A stretch of 37,764 nt of DNA, from NCBI GenBank assembly GCA_944390515.1, contig CALXQG010000005.1, positions 1 through 37,764 on the forward strand, given 5' to 3'. The translations under genes were made by a program, and so were the position numbers. Positions 1 through 6,153 of the stretch are shown here, piece by piece. Every line of letters begins with the position of its first letter. Position 1 is the stretch's first letter. Below the pieces are notes generated by a model. The model was not told the origin of the DNA. It ran no database searches and saw only the letters and a program-made list of their open reading frames with translations. The stretch is from an uncultured Clostridia bacterium. Lineage in GTDB: Bacteria > Bacillota > Clostridia > TANB77 > CAG-508.

Positions 1-1
1 T

Positions 2-75
2 GGCGATATAGCCAAGTGGTAAGGCACGAGTCTGCAAAACTCTGATCCCCGGTTCGAATCCGGGTGTCGCCTCCA
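2..75 (+). tRNA. tRNA-Cys (GCA)
   Basis: A complete cloverleaf is readable. The acceptor arm GGCGATA (2-8) pairs with TGTCGCC (65-71), followed by the discriminator T and an encoded CCA (73-75). The anticodon loop CTGCAAA contains GCA, which reads Cys codons. The T-arm GGTTCGAATCC is canonical. The upstream promoter lies outside the window. A weak hairpin with a T-rich tail at about 145-176 could terminate the transcript. The 3' end of this gene is repeated in degenerate form near 1288-1323. Confidence 0.96.
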
Positions 76-190
76 ACTTTAATAAGTTTAGACGGTTAGT
101 ACAAAATGATATAGATTATCTCAGATAACCAAAATTACTGAAAATACTGCTCTGTAAGACAATATTTTATTTTTATATTTGATACAAAAT
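65..190 (+). repeat. Direct repeat copy A (tRNA-Cys 3' end plus flank)
   Basis: Starting in the tRNA-Cys acceptor stem, this stretch recurs in diverged form at 1312-1437. Shared blocks in the same order are TGTCxCxTCCAA, TTTAATAAG, TTAGACGGTTA, AGATAACCAAA and a final TATTTTATTTTTATATTT. I estimate roughly three quarters identity by eye. The rest of the 76-292 gap holds only AT-rich sequence and a TATAAT-like box near 263 ahead of the next gene. Confidence 0.7.
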
Positions 191-292
191 ATCATAGATT
201 ATTATATAAAATTATAAGAATTGCAATAAAATTGCAGTAATAATTTAGAGAAAAATTAATAGTATAATAATAATAAAAGAGAGGTAATATAT

Positions 293-703
293 ATGAAAAT
301 ATTAATTATTTGTAGTAAAGCATTTTATAAAAACATTCCACCAATTAAAGAACAGTTAGAAAAATTAGGGCACGAAATATCGCTTCCTAATTCTTATCAT
401 AATCCACAAGCAGAAAAAGAAAGTTGGGATTTGGGAGAAAAGGAGCATTCAGAATTTAAAGCAAGAATGTTTAAACAAAGTGAAGAAACTATTGAAAAAA
501 TGGATGCCGTGTTAACTTTGAATTTTGATAAAAATGGACAAAAAAATTATATAGGTGGAGCTACCTTTTTAGAATTATATGAGGCATTTATGAAAAACAA
601 AAAGATATATTTATATAATGATATACCTGAAGGAATGCTATATGATGAAATACAAGGTTTTTCACCAATAGTAATACATGGAAATATAAATTTAGTAAAA
701 TAA
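293..703 (+). CDS. Nucleoside 2-deoxyribosyltransferase-like small protein
   Basis: A 136-residue soluble protein with no signal peptide or membrane segment. It opens with a Rossmann-like strand (KILIICS), and its second half carries MDAVLTLNFDKNGQKNYIGG followed by TFLELYEAFMKNKKIYLYN and an I-PEG turn. That arrangement, in which a D-x-x-L-x-x-N strand leads to a glycine turn and then a helix with a Glu, is typical of nucleoside deoxyribosyltransferase-like and related nucleotide-processing proteins. The substrate cannot be told from sequence. The start is supported by GAGAGG about 8 nt upstream of ATG. The gene stands alone between tRNA-Cys and the small-RNA locus, inside the segment flanked by the tRNA-derived repeat, so it may have been acquired with it. 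Confidence 0.6.
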   Translation: MKILIICSKAFYKNIPPIKEQLEKLGHEISLPNSYHNPQAEKESWDLGEKEHSEFKARMFKQSEETIEKMDAVLTLNFDKNGQKNYIGGATFLELYEAFMKNKKIYLYNDIPEGMLYDEIQGFSPIVIHGNINLVK

Positions 704-748
704 TTATATCGATATATTGGATTTTGATAATCAAATAGTGGAAAATAA

Positions 749-777
749 TTGACAAATACTAAAAAAGATGTTATTAT
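749..777 (+). promoter_or_regulatory. Sigma-A promoter of the small RNA
   Basis: A consensus TTGACA (749-754) is followed after exactly 17 nt by TATTAT (772-777). The predicted start is near 784. No open reading frame with a ribosome-binding site follows before the terminator at 833-862, so the product is most simply a short non-coding RNA. Confidence 0.75.
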
Positions 778-783
778 ATATTT

Positions 784-862
784 AGCTTAAGCAAATGTGT
801 CATAAGTCGTATGAGACATATTGTAACTGGTGTGTGTAACTGCAATTACACATACTTTTTTT
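784..862 (+). ncRNA. Candidate antisense small RNA (about 78 nt)
   Basis: This predicted transcript runs from the promoter at 749-777 to the T-tract at 856-862. Its 5' half folds into a hairpin. The arms ATGTGTCATA (795-804) and TATGAGACAT (810-819) pair at 9 of 10 positions, closing the five-base loop AGTCG. The segment 804-820 also occurs, with one base missing, on this strand at 1045-1062. The RNA can therefore pair with the minus-strand mRNA of the 33-residue gene across its ATG and codons 2-6, with the loop matching the middle of the target. A recognition loop plus a terminator and convergent orientation is the architecture of antisense regulators in type I toxin-antitoxin loci. This is inferred from structure; no homologue is recognised. 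Confidence 0.6.
833..862 (+). terminator. Rho-independent terminator of the small RNA
   Basis: A perfect 7-bp stem TGTGTAA/TTACACA (833-839, 846-852) with loop CTGCAA is followed by a run of seven T (856-862). Confidence 0.75.
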
Positions 863-904
863 ATGCTAAAAATAAGAACCTGCCCCGAACTTGTTGTTTT
901 CAAC

Positions 905-937
905 AATAAAAAGCAGAAACAAACTGCAATTTGTTTC
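905..937 (-). terminator. Terminator of the 33-residue gene
   Basis: Read on the minus strand, GAAACAAA/TTTGTTTC arms (916-923 and 930-937) close a six-base loop and are followed by TGC and a run of five T. It lies 23 nt after the stop codon, so the mRNA would end before reaching the small-RNA gene. Confidence 0.6.
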
Positions 938-959
938 CACTTTCGACTATGTATGCAAA

Positions 960-1061
960 CTAGTCTTTGTCATTCATCTTTTCATCTCTTAATTGGTAGT
1001 TCTTTTCTTTTTCAGCAAGTAACATTTCAATTAATCGCAAGATTAAGTCGTATGATGACAT
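960..1061 (-). CDS. 33-residue small protein, possible antisense-controlled toxin
   Basis: A short reading frame beginning MSSYDLILRLIEMLLAEK and continuing with a strongly charged tail (Lys, Glu, Asp, Arg). An excellent ribosome-binding site, GGAAAGGAGG, lies 9 nt before the ATG (1061-1059). The N-terminal 15 residues form an amphipathic or hydrophobic helix. The length and the hydrophobic-then-charged layout recall Fst-type peptides, but the helix is shorter and more charged than a typical membrane toxin, so toxicity is only a possibility. The leader has a hairpin (1081-1096) directly before the ribosome-binding site and a promoter at 1127-1155. The nearby plus-strand RNA is complementary to the start region. 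I do not recognise the family. Confidence 0.6.
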   Translation of the reverse strand: MSSYDLILRLIEMLLAEKEKNYQLRDEKMNDKD

Positions 1062-1126
1062 AGTATGTAACCTCCTTTCCATCCTTAAGTAAGGATTACC
1101 TTTCTGTCAATGAAAAGGTTGCTAAC

Positions 1127-1179
1127 ATATTACAATATTTTACAATAAAAAACAAGCGAACATTGTAAAATTTTACAAT
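1127..1179 (-). promoter_or_regulatory. Promoter of the small gene with upstream palindrome
   Basis: On the minus strand TTGTTT (1155-1150) and TAATAT (1132-1127) are separated by 17 nt, giving a start near 1120. Seven nt upstream of the -35 lies a perfect 18-bp palindrome, ATTGTAAAATTTTACAAT (1162-1179), a possible operator of unknown owner. The leader contains the short inverted repeat ATCCTTA/TAAGGAT (1081-1096) abutting the ribosome-binding site. Confidence 0.5.
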
Positions 1180-1287
1180 TAATTTTTAGTATAAATAGAT
1201 ATAATTTTTAGAATATAATTTAAGCTGTTGCAGTAAAATTGCAATAAATTAAAGCAGTATATATCTGAAACTATGTAGAAATAGAGG

Positions 1288-1437
1288 CTCTGAAGCTGAT
1301 TCTTTTCTGGTTGTCTCTTCCAATTTTAATAAGATTAGACGGTTATTATAGAATATTACAAAATATTACAGATAACCAAATTTACTAGAAATTCTGTCTC
1401 TAAAAACAGTATTTTATTTTTATATTTAATATAGAGA
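1288..1437 (+). repeat. Direct repeat copy B with tRNA-Cys 3' remnant
   Basis: Collinear with 40-190. CTCTGA (1288-1293) matches the 3' side of the tRNA-Cys anticodon stem. TTCTTTTCTGGTTGTC (1300-1315) matches the T-arm and acceptor with scattered substitutions, and CTCTTCCAA matches the CCA end. The downstream blocks ATTAGACGGTTAT, AGATAACCAAA and the CTGT/ACAG hairpin with a T-rich tail follow. It cannot fold as a tRNA. The spacing between blocks differs from copy A by only about 1 nt over the tRNA part. It may be a decayed attachment site or a relic of a duplicated tRNA gene. Confidence 0.6.
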
Positions 1438-1445
1438 TAGGTTTA

Positions 1446-2790
1446 TCACCTAAATAAGTGATAAACCTCAAAAAAGTCAATGAAATAATCCTTAATTTCT
1501 TTCTTTCTTATCATTTCACTTGTCTTTATTTTTAATGTATCGATTGTTTCATTATTTATAATTATTTTTAATTCTCCAACTATTTCATTTTCCTGTACTG
1601 GTGCTTCAAAATAATAAATACAATTGATTTCTATTTCTATGTCATTTATTTTTGACTTTTCTACTGCTATTTCTTCCCATGAAAGTTCTTCTAAATACAG
1701 CTTTGTATTATTTTTTATTCCTTTATTCACATATATTCTACCTTCATTTATTTTTAACCATTCTTCAAATTTCGCTATGACAATATTCTTTATATTAACC
1801 ATGTCAAATTTGTTGTTTGCATATTCTAGTAGTTTAATAGTATCTGCAGTTCTTTGTTTTGTTGTATCAGCCCCTATTATTACTGTTATAATGTCCAACT
1901 CATCTCTTTTGCATGCTGTTACTAAGCATCTTCCTGCACCATTTGTAAATCCAGTTTTTACTCCATAAACTCCTGAGACATTTCCTAATAATTGATTTGT
2001 ATTATTAATTGCTTTTGGATATCCATTTATATTTATTGTTGTACTACTTGTAGATACAATTTTCTTAAATTTATCTATTTTTAGTGCATAATCAGCCATT
2101 TTAGCAAGTTCATATGCTGTAGTATAATGTCCTTCGTTGTCCAGGCCATGTGGTACTATGAAATGAGAGTTGGTTAATCCCATTTCTTTTGCTTTTTTAT
2201 TCATCATTTCTGCAAACCCATCCACACTTCCTCCAACATAATTTGCTAATGCAATAGCTGCATCATTTCCGTGAACGAAGCATTAGTCCATATAATAAAT
2301 CATTTACTGTTATCTTATCATTCTTTTTTAGTCCAAGTCTAGATCCTCCCGTTCCTGCTGCTTTAGCATCTATTGTAACAATATCATTCAAGTTTGAATT
2401 TTCTAAAACTACTATTGCAGTCATTATTTTTGTCGTACTTGCCATGGGTGTTTGTTTATTTCCGTTTTTCTCATATAGAATTTTTCCAGAAGCTCTATCA
2501 TAAATTAGTGCAATTCTAGAATCTAAATCCAATTCCTCTACTTTAGAATTGGTTTCTATTACTTCTTTTTCAATATCTTTTAAGTCAACTTTTTCATCTT
2601 CTATATTCTCACTATTTTCAATATAATTAGTTATATCTAATGTATTTAAACTTTCCTGATTTGCTGCATTTACATTTAGTGTAAAAACTATTATTAGAGA
2701 AAATATTATACCTAATACTCTTTGCTTAGTAATTAGTTTTGCTCTAGTATTTTTATTGTTTTGAAATAAATAACTTAATTTTTTTGACAT
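1446..2790 (-). pseudogene. D-alanyl-D-alanine carboxypeptidase (PBP5 type), frameshifted
   Basis: A low-molecular-weight penicillin-binding protein that would trim D-Ala from peptidoglycan stem peptides. The first part (start ATG at 2790) has a membrane or signal segment at about residues 27-43 and the catalytic S118-T-T-K121 motif. The second has YGVKTGFTNGAG, the KTG motif, and the usual C-terminal domain. Between them one extra base at 2271 (G on the plus strand) breaks the frame in the third motif: without it LMLRS runs into GNDAAIALANYVGGS, restoring SGN and a 447-residue protein. The upstream frame ends at 2263; an internal ATG at 2225 could start a fragment but lacks the active-site Ser. 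A hairpin (1440-1467) overlaps the stop codon. The break may be real or a sequencing error. Confidence 0.85.
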
Positions 2791-2826
2791 AAAAAAACCA
2801 CCTATTAAATTATATTTAATAAGGTG
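2791..2826 (-). terminator. Terminator of the secretion operon overlapping the next ribosome-binding site
   Basis: On the minus strand a 12-bp stem with one bulged A (arms 2826-2814 and 2810-2799) ends in GGTG, followed by G and seven T, and then the ATG of the carboxypeptidase. The ribosome-binding site AGGTGG of that gene lies in the 3' arm of the stem. Read-through transcripts would therefore carry a masked ribosome-binding site. Confidence 0.65.
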
Positions 2827-2838
2827 TGTCTTTATGAA

Positions 2839-4158
2839 TTATCTTTCTCTTTTTGATAAATCATATTCTTCCGCATATTCGGCTTGAATATCATTAATTT
2901 TTTCATCTGGTGTTCCCCATCTTTCATTATATCTTTTTACAAAGTCTTCTACAGTAACTTTAGCTTTTGCTGACTCTTTTCTTAATGTAGTCGTACTTCC
3001 ATCTTCAAGTATAATTATATCATCTGCTTCTAATTGATCGTTTCCTAAATTATCGTCTATGTTTGACATCTTGGTTTCTCCATCTCTTTTTAGTTCAGGC
3101 TCTGCCCTTTTTAATTCTTTTGTCATGTCTGTGTTTTTTGTTTTATCCATAAACTCTCTTACTTCTCTAGTTGTAGGTTTGATATTCTTAGTTTCTATTG
3201 GTGCTACCATATATCTTTTATCCTTATCTTCACTTAATTCCGACCTTACATACTCTACTTCTAGTATTCCATATTGTCCAACTCTTACTGAAATCATTTC
3301 CTCTTGTCCATTTAGTGAATTACGTCCATTTATTCTTACCATTCCAGCGACTTGTTCTTCTACTACGCTTCCATCTCTACTATTTATAGATGTTACTTTT
3401 TGCCCAGTTGTCGTTCCTTGAGTATTTTCTAAACTATCAATAGTTTGAATTTGACCGTCTTTGTCAATTCCTACAAATGAAAATCTTCCACTTTGACCTT
3501 TACTATAATCTGAATAAACAACGCCTATTTTTACAATACCTTTCTCTTTTATCTCTGGTATCATATCTGCAAGTGTTTCTGTTTGCGTTACTCTAACATT
3601 TGAATCTACTTCTTGTTTATTAGTAATCCTTTCAAAAGTAGGTTTTTGGTTTGTTTGCATTTCTGAATATGAACTAATTTCATTGCTTCCAATTATTTTT
3701 GAAACTTCTTCTAGTCTTTTTTTATCTTCTTCTCTTTCCAATTCCTCTGAATTTAAAATTATATCATCTTTTCCAAGCTCTTCAGGCAATTCAAGTTCAG
3801 CATCTTCTAGATGTAATGTTTCTAAATATCTTTCATCAATATTTTCCAAATATTTTGAATCAAATAAAACATTTCCATCTTCATCTACTGTTGCAATTAA
3901 ATTATTATTATGATCATAAATTCTATAAATATATTTCTCATCATTTTCTCTAGGATTTATGTCCTTTATTGGTACAGAGTCATCCTTTATTTTAACAATA
4001 TATACATCATTCACTCCAAGGCTTGTCCCTTTAAATTGAAAGTCTTTATAATATGCTATACCAGTAATTCCTTCTCCATTTTTTATAAGTTCATGTTTTA
4101 ATATTGCACTTAATTTAAGCATGTTACTTATTTTATCTTCTCTATTTTTAATATCCAT
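2839..4158 (-). CDS. Unknown soluble 439-residue protein, last gene of the secretion operon
   Basis: No signal peptide, membrane segment or recognised domain. The first 100 residues look folded, with beta-rich stretches such as GITGIAYYKDFQFKG and IYRIYDHNNNLIATVDEDGN. Next is an acidic Glu/Asp/Lys-rich linker (about 115-165), then a second beta-rich region (about 200-310) containing KIGVVYSDYSKGQSGRFSFVG, and a charged C-terminus with a short helix ending DLSKRER. The start has AGAGGT 7-8 nt upstream and lies 12 nt after the VirB8-like gene. Its position at the end of a type IV secretion operon and its lack of an export signal make a secreted substrate or a cytoplasmic accessory factor plausible; neither is shown. 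Confidence 0.7.
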   Translation of the reverse strand: MDIKNREDKISNMLKLSAILKHELIKNGEGITGIAYYKDFQFKGTSLGVNDVYIVKIKDDSVPIKDINPRENDEKYIYRIYDHNNNLIATVDEDGNVLFDSKYLENIDERYLETLHLEDAELELPEELGKDDIILNSEELEREEDKKRLEEVSKIIGSNEISSYSEMQTNQKPTFERITNKQEVDSNVRVTQTETLADMIPEIKEKGIVKIGVVYSDYSKGQSGRFSFVGIDKDGQIQTIDSLENTQGTTTGQKVTSINSRDGSVVEEQVAGMVRINGRNSLNGQEEMISVRVGQYGILEVEYVRSELSEDKDKRYMVAPIETKNIKPTTREVREFMDKTKNTDMTKELKRAEPELKRDGETKMSNIDDNLGNDQLEADDIIILEDGSTTTLRKESAKAKVTVEDFVKRYNERWGTPDEKINDIQAEYAEEYDLSKRER

Positions 4159-4170
4159 GATTTATACCTC

Positions 4171-5100
4171 TTATATATCAAATTTCAATCTAAAATTCAT
4201 GTCTTCACCTAGTTTTATATAAAATGTTTTTGTTATTGTATCTTTATCAATAAAATCTTCTGATGCATTATCGGATAAAACTAATTGATACTTTAAAAAT
4301 CCATTTTCTTCTCCAATCTTTTTACAACTATTAAAATAGTTATCTGAAAAATATTGATTTTTAATATAGTCTTTAAAATCATTTATAGTTGGAAAATTAT
4401 CTTTTCTAAAATCTTCATCTAATAAATTATATGACTGTAAATAATCTTTTTGTTCTACCATTGATAAAAATTTTGCTAAATTATATTTAACTTTTTCACC
4501 TTCGTTTTGTAAATTATATTGTTTTTCTTCTTGCTCACTGACTAAAGTATAATTATCTAAATATGCAGTATACTTCATAACTGAAGTTTCTTTAAAATAA
4601 TATTTTCTAGTGTCTTTTGTATCATCTCCAGCAACAGTGTATAATGTAAAATTATCACCTTCTTCTATTTTATATCTGCTAAAGGTTTCTCCTCCAATAA
4701 TTCCTACAATATCATTTATATATGATAAAAAATTATTATAATTTTTAAATCTTTTCTCCCTATATTCTTTATCTAATTGTTCATATGCTGCTTCTGGTTT
4801 ATATAACATTTTGTATGTAAAATCAGAATAATATTTTTTTGCCATACCTTCATCACTAATAGTAGTAGTATAAAAACTGTTTACATCTTTATATTGTATT
4901 TGTTTTTTAAGACTTTTTGAAACTTCATTCTTTATTTCTTCAGGAGTTATCTCATTTTCAACTTCTTCCTCTTCTTGAATTTGCTGTATTACATTAGCAA
5001 TAGGATTATTTTCGTTGTCCCTGTTTATATATACTAAAATTGCTATTGCTATAATTAACACTATAATAAGTATTATTATAAAATATTTTAATTTTTTCAT
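4171..5100 (-). CDS. VirB8/TcpC-like membrane protein A
   Basis: A 309-residue protein with a short cytoplasmic N-terminus (KKLKY), one membrane helix (about 6-25) and a long outside part. After an acidic linker there appear to be two alpha+beta modules of NTF2-like type: about 75-195, and 205-309, which begins KYNLAKFLSMVEQKDYLQSYNLL. This is the layout of VirB8 and of Gram-positive TcpC-like proteins, bitopic scaffold proteins of type IV secretion channels. The family call rests on topology and predicted fold, because sequence identity in this family is low. AGGAAAGGAG precedes the ATG. The gene sits 33 nt downstream of a second protein of similar plan. Confidence 0.6.
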   Translation of the reverse strand: MKKLKYFIIILIIVLIIAIAILVYINRDNENNPIANVIQQIQEEEEVENEITPEEIKNEVSKSLKKQIQYKDVNSFYTTTISDEGMAKKYYSDFTYKMLYKPEAAYEQLDKEYREKRFKNYNNFLSYINDIVGIIGGETFSRYKIEEGDNFTLYTVAGDDTKDTRKYYFKETSVMKYTAYLDNYTLVSEQEEKQYNLQNEGEKVKYNLAKFLSMVEQKDYLQSYNLLDEDFRKDNFPTINDFKDYIKNQYFSDNYFNSCKKIGEENGFLKYQLVLSDNASEDFIDKDTITKTFYIKLGEDMNFRLKFDI

Positions 5101-5133
5101 ACTAAAAATACTCCTTTCCTTCTATATCAAGAA

Positions 5134-6048
5134 TTATTTCTTTGTAGCCTCATCTGCTATTACAGGTACTTCTAAACCTAAGATTGTAACATTTTTAGGT
5201 GTCTTAATATTATTACTAAATGTAAGTGTAACATCTTGACTTGCTCCAGCTCCAACAATTTCATTATTTTTTGAAATCACATATGAATTAGTTCCATCTT
5301 CATAAAAAGATAGTTTCGCATTATTTGATGCGTCTATTTGATTAGCGCTCTTATTTTCTATTGTCATTGTTACTTCTACTCTGTCCATATAGGCTATATA
5401 TTGTTTCATTGTTACTTTTATTTGCTCATTTTCTTTTACATGATTAATTGTATTTGCAAACATATATTTTTGTGGCATTATACTAAAAGTTTTATTAAAA
5501 GCATCATAATTTAGTGTTACATAATATTCTTCTGTATCTCCTGAATCATCCATTATTTGTTTTTCTACAAATCCCTTAACATAGTATGTTGTTATTTGAG
5601 TATCTAAATTAATCATTTGATACATTTCTTGTGCAGAAAATCTTACAGGAATTGTGTAATTCTCTACCTTATCTAAAACATTGTCTTTTGTAACACTAAA
5701 TTTTTCAATATAGTCCTCGTCTAAGAAATTATAAATTTCTTCAGGTTTTTTATCAACAATTGCTTGTAAATATGTAGAAATATTTTGCTCAACAGAATAG
5801 AACATATTTCTATCTGTAACAAGTTCTATAGCAAAATTTTCTAACACTGGTGGATCCACCATTTCTTCCGCAATTTCATTAGAGTTCATTTCTTCATTTG
5901 TATTATAACTTGTATTTTCATTGTTATTCTGAATATTATTTTGATTCTTATTTGATTCTTGCTTATTCTTTAATGTTATCCACCATATTATTAATAAAAC
6001 AATTAAAATTAAACCTATTATGATTAACGTGTATTTGCCCTTCTTCAT
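5134..6048 (-). CDS. VirB8-like membrane protein B with C-terminal beta domain
   Basis: A 304-residue protein with an N-terminal membrane helix (about 5-25) followed by an Asn-rich linker (30-60). A module of about 120 residues, beginning NISTYLQAIVDKKPEEIYNFL, resembles NTF2-like VirB8 domains. The last 90 residues form a beta-sandwich-like segment (QIKVTMKQYIAYMDRVEVTM, then TIENKS and DVTLTFSN) similar in style to DUF4352/Ig-like extracellular domains. AGGAGG lies 9 nt before the ATG. With protein A it would provide two non-identical VirB8-like subunits, which could build a hetero-oligomeric ring at the membrane; this is inference. A 32-bp perfect inverted repeat lies just upstream. Confidence 0.6.
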   Translation of the reverse strand: MKKGKYTLIIIGLILIVLLIIWWITLKNKQESNKNQNNIQNNNENTSYNTNEEMNSNEIAEEMVDPPVLENFAIELVTDRNMFYSVEQNISTYLQAIVDKKPEEIYNFLDEDYIEKFSVTKDNVLDKVENYTIPVRFSAQEMYQMINLDTQITTYYVKGFVEKQIMDDSGDTEEYYVTLNYDAFNKTFSIMPQKYMFANTINHVKENEQIKVTMKQYIAYMDRVEVTMTIENKSANQIDASNNAKLSFYEDGTNSYVISKNNEIVGAGASQDVTLTFSNNIKTPKNVTILGLEVPVIADEATKK

Positions 6049-6076
6049 TTAGTTTTCCTCCTAATTTAAAGTACTT

Positions 6077-6108
6077 CTACAGTTACTTTAATATTAAAGT
6101 AACTGTAG
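6077..6108 (-). promoter_or_regulatory. Intercistronic perfect hairpin
   Basis: A 16+16-nt perfect inverted repeat, with arm CTACAGTTACTTTAAT directly abutting its complement, lies between the hydrolase and VirB8-like B genes. No T-run follows on either strand, so it is not a standard terminator. An RNA-stability or processing element is more likely. Confidence 0.65.
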
Positions 6109-6153
6109 GTAATACTAAATCTAGTACTATTAAAAATGTTTTTTGTTATTTAC

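Noticed and set aside
221..240. TTGCAATAAAATTGCAGTAA, similar to 1228-1247
   Set aside because: The two 20-mers are similar, but their order relative to the tRNA-derived repeat is inverted between the copies and the sequence is simple. I could not tie them to an element boundary.
830..1063. Plus-strand 77-residue reading frame over the small gene
   Set aside because: It lacks a ribosome-binding site, starts inside the small RNA terminator region, and has an odd composition. The opposite strand has a far better small gene.
1162..1179. The 18-bp palindrome as a Rex or NrdR box
   Set aside because: The half-sites do not match either consensus well. It is kept only as an unassigned possible operator.
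1440..1467. Hairpin at the 3' end of the carboxypeptidase gene as a terminator
   Set aside because: The 10-bp stem is real, but it overlaps the stop codon and has no T-run on the minus strand, so I do not list it as a terminator.
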